This document shows positions 8,507 to 17,197 of a stretch of DNA of 64,000 bases, piece by piece. Each line of letters starts with the position of its first letter. Positions within the stretch are counted from its first letter, which is position 1. Both the position numbers and the translations under genes were made by a program. The DNA comes from Synechococcus sp. KORDI-100 (GTDB lineage: Bacteria > Cyanobacteriota > Cyanobacteriia > PCC-6307 > Cyanobiaceae), in the NCBI RefSeq assembly GCF_000737535.1, contig NZ_CP006269.1:930001-994000 (forward strand), in the 5' to 3' direction. The notes under the pieces were generated by a model. That model was not told where the DNA came from, ran no database searches, and worked only from the letters and a program-made list of their open reading frames with translations.

Positions 8507-9354
8507 CGCTTTTCCTTGTGTACCGAATGTTAATTCAGCTCGGTCTCCCCGGCAGCCTTGTGCTTGCGTTGTCGTCCGTGCCTGGTCTGGCGATCGCGCT
8601 TGGTGCGTCCAAGTTGCTCAGCAATCTTTTTGCGGGTTTTTCGATTCAAACGGACCGCCCGCTGCGTGTTGGTGAGTTCTGCAGGATTGGTGACTATCTG
8701 GGATATGTCACCAAAATTGGGTTGCGTTCGATTGAGATTCAAACACTGACAAGTACGGTTGCTATTCCAAACTCAATTGCAGATGATTCGATCATCGTTA
8801 ATTATTCAGACCGTCAACTGCTGACGGGTTACGAACATCGTCAGGGTGTTGAAATCCGTGTTCCGATTGGTGTTTCGCTGACGTCTGCTCAGGTGAATCA
8901 ACTGCTCTTCTTCATTAACAGGTACCTGGAGGGTTCGGGTGATTTATCTGATACGCGAGTCGATGTTGAACAGGTGAACGGAGATGAATTGACGATCATT
9001 GGTTTTGGCTATGGGGATTTTTTAACGTGGGAGGATTATCTGGAAACGCGCAAAAAGATTTTTGTTCGTTTTAAGCAGATCATCGCTCAGGTTCTGATGT
9101 CCAGAATCGTCTTGCGTGTGGCTTATCAGACCCCAGAAGCTGTGCGGAGGACCGTTCCTGAGCAGATCAAACAGCTTGTTTGTCTTGATGAGCAGATCAC
9201 CTTTGGCAGTTGCGAATTGCTGAAAATCTCTGACTACAGCTACGACTTTATTTTTGATTTCCGAGCCTTTCATCGCACCTATGGCCTTTTTCTGAAGGCT
9301 GTGGATCGGATCAACCATGATCTTCTCACTTTGTGGAGAGAGAAAACATTGTGA
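8503..9354 (+). pseudogene. MscS-type mechanosensitive channel, C-terminal part (pore helix and cytoplasmic domains)
   Basis: This 283-aa frame starts with a GTG overlapping the preceding stop. It carries the core MscS pattern: a Gly/Ala-rich pore helix (LVLALSSVPGLAIALGASKL), the linker NLFAGFSIQTDRPLRVGEFC, and the beta domain with GLRSIEIQTLTSTVAIPNS. The remainder is the C-terminal cytoplasmic vestibule. On its own it lacks the N-terminal helices, which are in the preceding frame; together they form one ~760-aa protein of the large periplasmic-domain MscS class. It is listed as a broken gene, but translation coupled by the GTGA overlap cannot be excluded. Confidence 0.7.
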
Positions 9355-9414
9355 TGCCCTTCCCAACCTCGATCTTTATCCAGAAGCCGGCCGAACTCCT
9401 TGATCCCCGGGGAG

Positions 9415-9984
9415 TCAATCCGATGTGATGTCGTGCAGTCGATCCACCATCAGATCAACCTCGGTCTCCACGCCTCCATCGCGGGCCCACGCCTCAGGGT
9501 CATGGCGCTTCAGGATGTCCTCGTTCAATTGGGTGGCCTGTTGAGCAGCTGAATCCTGCTCACCAATCAGTTGACAGGCGATGCGGCGTTGGTGAGGTGC
9601 ATCCCGGTGTTCCCAGAGATAGAGAGCCTGCCAGGTGCCAAGCCACAGCTGCCCTCTGGCGAGGCTCAGCGTCATCGTCTGAGCCGTTAACGCAGTGCGA
9701 ATGTGCGCCGGCATATCGTCCGGACCTTCATCGCGATGCCGGTAGGGATGGTCCCGGGGGACGACCCGATCCATCCAGTTCGCCAGATCCTCCAACACCC
9801 TTGGATCAGCGTTTTCGTTGATCGTGAGACTGGCGCTGGTGTGGAGGCAGGTGAGATGCAGAGCACCCTCGCCGATGCCCGTACCGGTCAACCACCGGTT
9901 GATCATCGGGTCCAGCCGCGTGAACCCTTTGCCGCGCGTCGGAACGTCCAGCTCGTGCCGGATCATTGTCAGTTGATCTGCCAC
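9415..9984 (-). CDS. YjbQ/UPF0047 family protein
   Basis: A 189-aa protein with the family pattern GALHLTCLHTSASLTINENADP, where conserved His and Asn/Asp residues line a trimeric active site, and later GTWQALYLWEHRD. YjbQ homologues are annotated as secondary thiamine-phosphate synthases, but the true substrate is uncertain. The start is a GTG at 9984, with ATG 9966 as the alternative. It is divergent from the DCC-family gene, with 59 bp between. The C-terminal ~45 residues extend beyond the usual ~140-aa family core and are Asp/Glu-rich. Confidence 0.85.
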   Translation of the reverse strand: MADQLTMIRHELDVPTRGKGFTRLDPMINRWLTGTGIGEGALHLTCLHTSASLTINENADPRVLEDLANWMDRVVPRDHPYRHRDEGPDDMPAHIRTALTAQTMTLSLARGQLWLGTWQALYLWEHRDAPHQRRIACQLIGEQDSAAQQATQLNEDILKRHDPEAWARDGGVETEVDLMVDRLHDITSD

Positions 9985-10043
9985 GGTTCCAGGCCTGGTT
10001 CCATCAACCTAGGCAGAGGTCTTGATGCAGGAATTCGAGCTTG

Positions 10044-10463
10044 ATGGTTACTCCGGATCTCACCCTGCTGTACGACGGTGGCTGCCCGCTGTGCGTTCGG
10101 GAGGTTCGTTTTCTCCGATCCCGTGATCGCGATCAACGACTCGCGTTTGTGGATATCGACGCCTCGGATTACGACCCGATGGCCCATGGCGGCATCGGCT
10201 ATCGGCAAGCCATGGGCAGGATTCATGCCATCGATGGGTCCGGCGCCGTGCTCCGCGACGTTGCTGTTTTTCGAGAGGCCTATCGATTGATCGGTCTTGG
10301 CTGGATTTATCGCCCGACGCGCCTGCCGTTGATCGCTCCGCTGGTTGATGCGGTGTATGGACTCTGGGCTGATCGGAGGCTCCAGATCACAGGGCGCCCG
10401 GATCTCGACACGCTCTGCCGGGATCGCCAGCAATGCAAGACCGTGGAGAACAGCTCCCCTTGA
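10044..10463 (+). CDS. DCC-family thiol-disulfide oxidoreductase-like protein (DUF393)
   Basis: A 139-aa protein with the family hallmark LYDGGCPLCVREV at residues 8-20, a thioredoxin-like CxxC. The DCC family is named for this Asp-x-x-x-Cys-x-x-Cys motif; redox chemistry is presumed but substrates are unknown. A downstream segment, AMGRIHAIDGSGAV, also fits DUF393. The start is ATG 10044; a TTG one codon earlier is possible. The gene precedes a small unknown ORF and an M32 carboxypeptidase on the same strand. Confidence 0.85.
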   Translation: MVTPDLTLLYDGGCPLCVREVRFLRSRDRDQRLAFVDIDASDYDPMAHGGIGYRQAMGRIHAIDGSGAVLRDVAVFREAYRLIGLGWIYRPTRLPLIAPLVDAVYGLWADRRLQITGRPDLDTLCRDRQQCKTVENSSP

Positions 10464-10479
10464 AGCAGCCGCTCTTGAT

Positions 10480-10710
10480 GTGGCCACCATTGATTCACAG
10501 GATCGTTGTGCCCACACTGGTGAAGAGGCATCCGTCTTCACTGTGCAGAACCAATCCCATCCTCCGTTCGAAGGATTTTCCGACCGTGTGACCGATGGGA
10601 CCGATCAGGAACGCACCGTGGCCTACAGCCGCTGGTTGAAGCGCCTCAGGGAGAATCAAGGCGAGCCTGATTCCGCCGGGGACAGATCGTCCGAGCAGGC
10701 GTCTCGTTAA
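10480..10710 (+). CDS. Small unknown protein (tentative)
   Basis: A 76-aa frame from GTG 10480 fills the gap between the DCC protein and the carboxypeptidase. The segment DGTDQERTVAYSRWLKRLRE reads like a conserved amphipathic helix and the surroundings are polar; no domain is recognised. The frame stays open further upstream inside the previous gene, so the start is unsure. It is kept because the product looks protein-like and the gap is otherwise unexplained. Confidence 0.4.
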   Translation: MATIDSQDRCAHTGEEASVFTVQNQSHPPFEGFSDRVTDGTDQERTVAYSRWLKRLRENQGEPDSAGDRSSEQASR

Positions 10711-10733
10711 CGTTTGGCGAATCGGTAGTTCAG

Positions 10734-12266
10734 ATGAAAGCCGCGTCTTCGGCTTGGGATCGCCTGGGGTCGTATCTCAGGGAAACGCAGCTTCTCGGTT
10801 CGATCCAGAGCGCCCTCTACTGGGACCAGAACACCCGGATGCCAAGTGGCGGATCGGTGTGGAGAGGTGAACAGCTGTCACTTTTGGCCACCCAGCTCCA
10901 TGCCCGTCAAAGCGCAGACCATTACGCGGAGTTGATTCACGCTGCCCGGCAGGAGTGGACGGACTCCTCAGAGACGGAGGCCACCAGCGATCGCGGCCGA
11001 AATCTTGATCTTCTGGAGCAGGATCTGCGCAGGCAGCGGGCCCTTGACCCTGCGCTGGTCGCAGCCTTGGCGATGGCCAAGTCGGAGGGGTACAACCTCT
11101 GGCAGCAGGCTCGCCGATCCTCTGATTTCTCCCTGTTTGCTCCGGCATTGGAGCGGATGATCAAGCTGCGCCAGGACCAGGCAGCTCAGCTGGCGGAGCC
11201 ACGCAGTTGCTGGGAAACATTGGCGCAACCGTTCGAGCCTGATCTGACCCTGCCGAGACTCAGGGACCTGTTGGCTCCGTTGCGACGTCGTCTGCCGGAG
11301 CTGGTCGCCTTGGCAACGAGTTCCCCGCGTCCCCGCAGGCTTGGCTGGGATTTGTCCGAGAACGGCCAACACAGACTGTGCCAGGAGCTGTTGACCTCAT
11401 GGGGACAGGATCCGGCCATCAGTTGCGTGGCCCAGTCCCCCCATCCGTTTTCGATCACGCTCGGGCCCTCCGACTACCGACTCACCACCAGAATCGTGAA
11501 GGGGCAACCCCTCTCCTGTTTTCTGGCGACAGCCCATGAGTGGGGCCACTCCCTTTATGAACAGGGGCTGCCGAATCAGACCCATCAGTGGTTTGCCTGG
11601 CCGCTTGGACAGGCCACATCAATGGCGGTTCATGAAAGCCAGTCGCTCTTCTGGGAAAACCGAGTGGCGCGCAGTTTTGCCTTTGCCAAGCAGTGGTGGG
11701 GCCGATTCTCAGAACAGGGAGCGCCCTTCAAAAGTGCCGATGATTTCTGGCGAGACCTCAATCCCCTGGCGCCGGGTCTCAACCGCGTTGAAGCGGATGA
11801 GCTGAGTTATGGCCTCCACATCATGATTCGCACGGATCTTGAGATCGCCCTGCTTGAGGAGGGCTTGCCTGTGGAGGATCTGCCCCGTGAATGGGGGGAT
11901 CGCTACCAGCAGCTGCTGGGTGTGTCCCCTGGCGACGACGCCGAGGGCTGTCTTCAGGATGTGCATTGGTCCGAGGGACTGTTTGGCTACTTCCCCTCGT
12001 ATCTGCTGGGACATCTCATCAGTGCTCAATTGAGTGAAGCGATGACTGCGGAGATCGGTGCCCCGGAGCAGCACATCGAATCGGGTGATGTTCAGCTCCT
12101 GCTGGACTGGTTGAGAACGCGAGTCCATTCCGTCGGACGGGCTCTCAATGCGGAGGGGCTGGTCCGGCAGGTGAGTGGTCATCCCCTCAGCAGTGAACCC
12201 TTCCTGCGCTACCTCGAGTCGAAGCTGGAGGCCCTCTCAACCAACACCGCATCGCCCCTGGCCTGA
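10734..12266 (+). CDS. Carboxypeptidase Taq-type metallopeptidase (family M32)
   Basis: A 510-aa protein, the usual M32 length. The zinc site is visible as HEWGH near residue 267 (HExxH) with the third ligand in MAVHESQSLFWEN about 30 residues on. The N-terminus GSIQSALYWDQNTRMPSGG is also typical of M32. The enzyme removes C-terminal amino acids from peptides in the cytosol with broad specificity. ATG 10734 is a clear start. Pyrophosphatase follows 71 bp later. Confidence 0.93.
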   Translation: MKAASSAWDRLGSYLRETQLLGSIQSALYWDQNTRMPSGGSVWRGEQLSLLATQLHARQSADHYAELIHAARQEWTDSSETEATSDRGRNLDLLEQDLRRQRALDPALVAALAMAKSEGYNLWQQARRSSDFSLFAPALERMIKLRQDQAAQLAEPRSCWETLAQPFEPDLTLPRLRDLLAPLRRRLPELVALATSSPRPRRLGWDLSENGQHRLCQELLTSWGQDPAISCVAQSPHPFSITLGPSDYRLTTRIVKGQPLSCFLATAHEWGHSLYEQGLPNQTHQWFAWPLGQATSMAVHESQSLFWENRVARSFAFAKQWWGRFSEQGAPFKSADDFWRDLNPLAPGLNRVEADELSYGLHIMIRTDLEIALLEEGLPVEDLPREWGDRYQQLLGVSPGDDAEGCLQDVHWSEGLFGYFPSYLLGHLISAQLSEAMTAEIGAPEQHIESGDVQLLLDWLRTRVHSVGRALNAEGLVRQVSGHPLSSEPFLRYLESKLEALSTNTASPLA

Positions 12267-12337
12267 CGGCCAGATCACTGCTTCAGGCAAGCCATGGCGG
12301 CCGCCGCGTAAGATCCCGGCGCAATCGACCGCCATTC

Positions 12338-12925
12338 ATGGCCAATCTCGAGCAGGCTCCCAGCCGCAGCATGCCCAACCTGCTGCACGTGCTTCCGGCC
12401 TTCGCTGATGAAGCGGAGCTTCGTCTCAACACGATTGTGGAGCTCAACTCCAACACCATCAACAAGTACGAGCTGATCACCGAAACCGGTCATCTCAAAC
12501 TGGATCGGGTTGGCTACTCATCCCTGGCTTATCCCTTTGCCTACGGATGCATCCCTCGCACCTGGGACGAGGACGGTGATCCCCTCGACATCGAGATCGT
12601 CAATGTGACCGAGCCCCTCGTCCCTGGATCGATTGTTGAAGCGCGCATCATCGGTGTGATGACCTTCGACGATGGCGGTGAGGTGGACGACAAGGTGATC
12701 GCTGTTCTGGCGGACGACAAGCGTGTCGATCACATCAAGAGCTTCGAAGATCTCGGCGAGCACTGGAAGAAGGAAACCACCTATTACTGGGAGCATTACA
12801 AGGACCTCAAAAAGCCTGGGACCTGCACCGTCAATGGCTTCTTCGGTCCAGACAAGGCGGTTGAGATCATCAAGAGCTGCGAAGCTCGCTATCTCAAGGA
12901 GATCGACCCAATCTTGGTTGATTGA
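12338..12925 (+). CDS. ppa: Inorganic pyrophosphatase (family I)
   Basis: A 195-aa soluble pyrophosphatase. The catalytic signature DEDGDPLDIEI is intact, with the three Asp that correspond to E. coli D65, D67 and D70. The metal/substrate ligands in FDDGGEVDDKV (D97, D102 and K104 equivalents) and the HYKDL segment are also present. It hydrolyses the pyrophosphate made in biosynthesis. It is the housekeeping enzyme here; a divergent paralog at 40104 lacks one of these Asp. The N-terminus is ~20 residues longer than in E. coli. It converges on the PhyH-like gene with 38 bp between. Confidence 0.95.
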   Translation: MANLEQAPSRSMPNLLHVLPAFADEAELRLNTIVELNSNTINKYELITETGHLKLDRVGYSSLAYPFAYGCIPRTWDEDGDPLDIEIVNVTEPLVPGSIVEARIIGVMTFDDGGEVDDKVIAVLADDKRVDHIKSFEDLGEHWKKETTYYWEHYKDLKKPGTCTVNGFFGPDKAVEIIKSCEARYLKEIDPILVD

Positions 12926-12963
12926 TCGGGAGCGGAGGTTTCCGAGGGAAGCGTCTCTGGGGG

Positions 12964-13887
12964 TCAGCGCTGGTACATGTTCACCAGCACGCTTCTGCTG
13001 GCATCGGGATGCTGGGGGTGGCCCCGGTGAGCTCCTCGTTGGGAGGAGATCACCATGTCTCCTGGGGACGCGAACAGGGGTAGGGCCGTGGTGTCATCCA
13101 GCTGGCTGAACTCGTAGGTTCCAATGCCGTGTTGTTCGTTGAATGCACGGCTGCGTTTCCAGCTGCGCCTCTCTCGGTGAGAGCTGGGCACATAGCAATA
13201 AGGGCCGATGTCGAGACTGCCGACCTGGGAGAGAAACACAAACGACTTGAACTTCAGGGAGCGGCCGTCGCAGTGATACCCGCGGGTGTCCTGGACGCCA
13301 CGATTGACGTAAAGATTGCGGCACTTGACCCGCACCGGCGTGAGACAGGAGGCCATCACCAGCCGTCGCACCTGTGGTTCATGCAGGCAGGACTGAACCA
13401 GGTCGTTCATCGCCGAGGAGAGCCGTTCGGGATGAAAGATGTCGACCATCCCTGCATCACTGCCGCTGCGACCATCCGGTCGCTGAACGCGATAGTTGAT
13501 CACGGGCCGATCGGCGTCCACGAAGGTGTTGTATCCCTTCAGGACCCGGCGGCTGGGCAGATTCAGGTAGGCGATCTCATCGATCCCTGAGCGTTCCGGC
13601 TGGGAGGCATCCTCAAGAATCTGGGCGACCTGACGGTTCAGTGCGGCGACCAGATCCGCTGATGCAGCACCTCTCAGCACAACCACCCCCTGGCGGTTCA
13701 GGGTCCATGCCGCCCGAAGAAAGCAGCGCTTGCTTCTGATCAGATCCTTGAAGGGGAAGGACAGGGCTTCGGTGGCCAGGACCCTCTCGTCTCCTTCCAG
13801 AAGCGTTGGCAGGGCCAAAGCCGGAGGTGAGGAGCTTTGTGCTGACGCTGCTGGCATGCCCAGACCCTTACCGGGCTTGCTTGGCAT
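12964..13887 (-). CDS. Phytanoyl-CoA dioxygenase-like Fe(II)/2-oxoglutarate oxygenase
   Basis: A 307-aa protein with a likely double-stranded beta-helix iron site: HCDGRS near residue 204 supplies His and Asp, and GAHRGHPQ near 290 supplies the distal His. The Arg shortly after that fits 2-oxoglutarate binding. PhyH-family enzymes hydroxylate varied small molecules, and the substrate here is unknown. The first ~35 residues are low-complexity (Ser/Pro/Ala). The start is ATG 13887. Neighbours give no pathway hint. Confidence 0.65.
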   Translation of the reverse strand: MPSKPGKGLGMPAASAQSSSPPALALPTLLEGDERVLATEALSFPFKDLIRSKRCFLRAAWTLNRQGVVVLRGAASADLVAALNRQVAQILEDASQPERSGIDEIAYLNLPSRRVLKGYNTFVDADRPVINYRVQRPDGRSGSDAGMVDIFHPERLSSAMNDLVQSCLHEPQVRRLVMASCLTPVRVKCRNLYVNRGVQDTRGYHCDGRSLKFKSFVFLSQVGSLDIGPYCYVPSSHRERRSWKRSRAFNEQHGIGTYEFSQLDDTTALPLFASPGDMVISSQRGAHRGHPQHPDASRSVLVNMYQR

Positions 13888-13924
13888 CAGCGAGCGTACC
13901 CCCAGTGATTCATGGATTTAGCGG

Positions 13925-14040
13925 AGCCCCCGCGGGATGGCACGGAGCGATCGGACCGGGATGAGACTGAGATGAGAACCGGGGGCGAGACGGAAAGACG
14001 AGATACAGAGACGAGACGGTGCCATGTATCGGAGTCATTT
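13925..14040. repeat. Purine-rich GAGAC/GATGAGA repeats in intergenic DNA
   Basis: Between the PhyH-like gene and the transpeptidase, the plus strand is strongly purine-biased with repeated GAGAC, GATGAGA and CGAGAC words. No gene is seen in the 227-bp gap (13888-14114). Confidence 0.45.
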
Positions 14041-14114
14041 AATAAAGACATGAAACGGAGAGAGTCTTAAGAGTGGACGGCTGAGACGCAAAACAGCTGC
14101 TTTTCCTTCGGGCG

Positions 14115-14654
14115 ATGCATAAGTTGAGACCAAAGGGTCTTATGCGTCTCATGAATCTTGGTTTGATCGGTGGTCTCGCGGCGCTCTCCCTGTCCGTGAT
14201 CTACCCAGCGCAGCAGCCTGTTCAGGCCGCCGAGGTGGCGGTTCGGTCGTCGCCGACGAGCTCCCGCATCGTGCTGGATCTGCGGAAAAGGCAGATCAGT
14301 GTGATCCGTGGCGGGCAGCGGCTTGGGCCTTGGCCAGTGGCGATCGGTGATCCCAAGACGCCAACGCCGGTCGGCGAATTCTCGATCCTGAACAAGAAGG
14401 TCAATCCTGTTTATGTGTCCAACAAATCAGGTCAGCGCAAGGAGCTGAGCGGTCCATCGAGTCCGATCGGGGATCGCTACATGGCCTTTCACCGCAACGG
14501 GCGCGGAGAGTTCGGGATTCATGGGACGCCATGGCCCCACTGGGTTCAGATCCGTGCTGCGGTCAGTCTTGGCTGCGTGCGCATGTTGAATCAGCACGTT
14601 CACAAGTTGTTCGATGCCGTGGATGTGGGCACCACGCTTGAGATTCGCGGCTGA
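14115..14654 (+). CDS. L,D-transpeptidase (YkuD family), exported
   Basis: A 179-aa protein with an N-terminal signal (MRLMNLGLIGGLAALSLSVI, ending near VQAAE) and a YkuD domain. The catalytic signature is visible as HGTP near residue 137 and SLGCVRM near 154, with the Cys as nucleophile. It should cross-link peptidoglycan peptides or attach proteins to the wall in the periplasm. The stop codon and the hemC stop on the other strand form the shared palindrome TGATCA (14652-14657), so the genes abut without a gap. Confidence 0.92.
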   Translation: MHKLRPKGLMRLMNLGLIGGLAALSLSVIYPAQQPVQAAEVAVRSSPTSSRIVLDLRKRQISVIRGGQRLGPWPVAIGDPKTPTPVGEFSILNKKVNPVYVSNKSGQRKELSGPSSPIGDRYMAFHRNGRGEFGIHGTPWPHWVQIRAAVSLGCVRMLNQHVHKLFDAVDVGTTLEIRG

Positions 14655-15608
14655 TCAGGCCTCAGGCCGCATCTCCTGGAAGATCTCCTGAAGGATCTCA
14701 CCGGCGCCCTGACTTTTCAGCTGGTTGGCCAGGTCGATGCCGATCGCTTCCGGATTGGTCCGTGATCCGCGGCTCTGGTTGCGGATCAGACGTTTGCCGT
14801 CCAGGCTCGCCACCATTCCCGTCAGCACCAGGTCGTCGGCTTCGAACGACGTGTTAACGCCGATGGGGACCTGGCAGCCACCTTCGAGTTCGCGCAGAAA
14901 GGCCCGTTCCGCCAGGCAGCGCTGGGATGTTGGCGTGTGCTCCAGCGTCCTGATGGCCTCCATCACGTCGGGCTTGTCTTCGACGCATTCGATCCCCAGG
15001 GCTCCTTGGCCGACGGCATGGAGTGAGATATCGCCGGGAATCAGTTGGTGGATGCGATCGGAGAAGCCAAGACGTCCAAGACCGGCGGCGGCGAGGATCA
15101 GGCAGTCGTATTCCCCGGCATCGAGCTTTTCGAGACGGGTGATCACATTGCCGCGCACATCTTTGAAGATCAGGTGCGGATAGTGATGCCGGAGCTGGGC
15201 CAGTCGCCTCAGGGAGCTTGTGCCCACAACCGACCCTTCAGGGAGAGTGTCGAGTTTGTGATCGCTGTTCTTGGCATTCACCACCAGGGCATCGGCAGGG
15301 TCTTCCCGCTCGGTGATGCACCCAAGCATCAATCCCTCCGGAAGGTTGGTGGGTAGATCCTTGAGGGAGTGGACGGCGATGTCAGCCCGCCCGACCAGCA
15401 TCTGTGCTTCCAGTTCTTTGGTGAACAGCCCTTTGTCACCGATCTTGGCCAGGGCCACATCCAGGATCTTGTCTCCCTGGGTCGCCATTGCTTCAACGCT
15501 GATGGTGAGATCCGGATGGGCTTGTTCCAGCTCTGCCTTCACCCAGTTGGTCTGCACCATCGCCAGCTGACTGCGTCGAGAAGCGATCCGCAGATGGGTG
15601 AGGGGCAT
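14655..15608 (-). CDS. hemC: Hydroxymethylbilane synthase (porphobilinogen deaminase)
   Basis: A 317-aa protein with start [19 protein letters not shown], the catalytic region VHSLKDLPT, substrate-binding Args in [11 protein letters not shown] and the cofactor Cys in [12 protein letters not shown]. It joins four porphobilinogen units into hydroxymethylbilane, the precursor of haem, chlorophyll, bilins and cobalamin. The length is normal. hemH, cobK and cobO occur elsewhere in the window but not in an operon with it. Confidence 0.97.
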   Translation of the reverse strand: MPLTHLRIASRRSQLAMVQTNWVKAELEQAHPDLTISVEAMATQGDKILDVALAKIGDKGLFTKELEAQMLVGRADIAVHSLKDLPTNLPEGLMLGCITEREDPADALVVNAKNSDHKLDTLPEGSVVGTSSLRRLAQLRHHYPHLIFKDVRGNVITRLEKLDAGEYDCLILAAAGLGRLGFSDRIHQLIPGDISLHAVGQGALGIECVEDKPDVMEAIRTLEHTPTSQRCLAERAFLRELEGGCQVPIGVNTSFEADDLVLTGMVASLDGKRLIRNQSRGSRTNPEAIGIDLANQLKSQGAGEILQEIFQEMRPEA

Positions 15609-15734
15609 GGGGCTCGCGATTCAGCAGGCAAGCCTACGCAGTCAGGTGCGACGCGATTCCCGAGCAGATTCGTGTTCAGGTTGGGTCGAGACTTTTCAAC
15701 ACTGCTTAACATCTTCCCAACGAAGTGATTGGCC

Positions 15735-16211
15735 ATGCCGGGTCCAGTTGTCAATGGAGTCCGTCATTCCGCCTCACTGGCTGAGACGGATTCAACCCCA
15801 TCGTCGCGGGACGATTTTCTCCCCTTGATGGCCGAGGGCAGCATCCGCCTGCTGCTATTAACCAGTGGTGATCTGTTGATGGCTCGCCTGAGGAACACCA
15901 CGGATCGCGACGGTGATCCTGCCTATCAGCTCATCCGTCCACGTCGTGTGGTGTTGAACGACTCTCAGGCTGATGGGCAGACAGCCAACTGGACTCTTGA
16001 GCCCTATCTGGTTGGACTCACCAGACAACGCAATGTGGTGTTGTTCAAAACGGCCCTTGCGTCGGTTCTTGAGCCTGATGCCAGGCTCGTGCAGGCGTAT
16101 TCGGAGATGACGGCGCAGGAATGTCCTCTTGAGGAGACACCTGTGGAACGTCTGAAGCGCGCTTTCCAGGAGTTCACCGACAGCTTTGAGGTGGAAACGT
16201 CAAAGGGATGA
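15735..16211 (+). CDS. Conserved-looking protein of unknown function
   Basis: A 158-aa protein from ATG 15735. The middle (EGSIRLLLLTSGDLLMARLRN and LIRPRRVVL) looks like a small beta-barrel fold, and a segment around LVGLTRQRNVVLFKTALAS follows. The C-terminus is helical and acidic. I do not recognise the family; the pattern of a short hydrophobic strand followed by TSGD could suggest an Sm-like fold, but this is only a resemblance. It is divergent from hemC and followed by a strong hairpin at 16238-16262. Confidence 0.7.
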   Translation: MPGPVVNGVRHSASLAETDSTPSSRDDFLPLMAEGSIRLLLLTSGDLLMARLRNTTDRDGDPAYQLIRPRRVVLNDSQADGQTANWTLEPYLVGLTRQRNVVLFKTALASVLEPDARLVQAYSEMTAQECPLEETPVERLKRAFQEFTDSFEVETSKG

Positions 16212-16237
16212 CCATCTCCATGCGCTTGGTCATAAAA

Positions 16238-16262
16238 AAACCCTGATCTGCGATCAGGGTTT
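16238..16262. terminator. Perfect 11-bp hairpin, likely terminator
   Basis: AAACCCTGATC and GATCAGGGTTT pair around TGC. On the minus strand it is followed by a run of seven T (16240-16234), the stronger orientation, which would end transcripts of the M15-like gene. On the plus strand only three T follow, so it may also serve the 158-aa protein gene. Confidence 0.7.
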
Positions 16263-16396
16263 GATCTCTTCCGTGTGAGGAGGGCGTCTCAATTCCCTCA
16301 CCGCTCTTATAGGAGCCAATCACGCTTCAGGGAAGTGAAACATGTACTTACATGGAACAAACCAACGCAAGCCCCTCCTGGCGGCGCGGTTTGTTG

Positions 16397-16451
16397 TGAT
16401 CAGGCACGGTCGTGATCAGCCGCTGTCTTGATCAGATGCTGTCGTGATCAG
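16397..16451. repeat. Four tandem 16-bp repeats with TGATCAG core
   Basis: TGATCAG recurs at 16397, 16413, 16429 and 16445, an exact 16-bp period. The 9-bp spacers are related (CCGCTGTCT, ATGCTGTCG and similar). The last copy overlaps the stop codon of the M15-like gene. Confidence 0.8.
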
Positions 16452-16894
16452 TTGCTGCACATCTGTTTCGGTATGAACAGATCCTTGAGGGTGCGGCGTT
16501 GATCCTTGCGGCTGAAGGTGAAGCGCTGGCCATCGGTTTCGCTGCAGAAGATGATGTGGAACTGGCAGGGGTTGAACTGAAACAGGCCCTGCTCCGCTGC
16601 CAGGTGCACGTGGGTGTCGTGGCCTGGATCGCCAGGACCGTAGACCTCGGCGCCGATCCCGGTGAGAACGTCTTTGAAGTGTCGCGTGCGTTCTCTCCAG
16701 TGGACGCCCTTCAGGACATCCTCTCTCCAATCCTGAACATCGATGGCTTCACCCGTGTAGTGATAACTATTGGCGGCGTGCACACCATCAACCACATCAA
16801 AGTAAGGGTGCTCTCGAACGGTCAGGCCAAAGTGATCTTGTAGACGCGTCCCCAATTCAATGATGTCGACCCAATAGATGGCATCATCAACCAT
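16448..16894 (-). CDS. M15/LAS-type metallopeptidase-like protein
   Basis: A 148-aa protein from ATG 16894. It has the LAS/M15 zinc signature SxHxxGxAxD as SYHYTGEAIDVQDW near residue 43, and the distal HxH motif as THVHLA near 94. This fold is used by D,D- and L,D-carboxypeptidases and phage endolysins that cut peptidoglycan peptides. No signal peptide is visible, so the cell location is unclear. The C-terminus (FHIIFCSETDGQRFTFSRK) is not part of the core. It stands alone among repeats, so a phage origin is possible but unproven. Confidence 0.6.
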   Translation of the reverse strand: MVDDAIYWVDIIELGTRLQDHFGLTVREHPYFDVVDGVHAANSYHYTGEAIDVQDWREDVLKGVHWRERTRHFKDVLTGIGAEVYGPGDPGHDTHVHLAAEQGLFQFNPCQFHIIFCSETDGQRFTFSRKDQRRTLKDLFIPKQMCSN

Positions 16895-17197
16895 TGTTGT
16901 TGTTCCAGCGCGTCTGGGATGCACTCACTCCCTTCGATTGGTCAAGTTATCGCCCGACGATGAGACGATCAATGACAGCCTGTCTTGATTGCATCGTGTC
17001 TTGATCGGAGATTGGTTGATCAGATGATGTCTTGATGGTCTGTTGATTGGCTGGATTCAGAGATCGCTGGGTTGGACGCCTCCTGACGAACAATGGCGGC
17101 TGTGGTCATCGGCATCAGCTCTGACGAAGGTTTCCCTCTGCCGGGGGATGTTTGTTTCATCGTCTAACTGGAGACTTTGGTCAGCGAACGTCATCCA
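16895..17197. other. Intergenic region without recognised gene
   Basis: About 300 bp upstream of the M15-like gene. The sequence has scattered GTCTTGAT words (near 16982, 16998 and 17030) that resemble the TGATCAG repeat family in a decayed form. A 24-codon frame at 17093 is probably chance. Confidence 0.5.

Noticed and set aside
17093-17167. 24-aa frame MAAVVIGISSDEG...
   Set aside because: No ribosome site or terminator; length is expected by chance.
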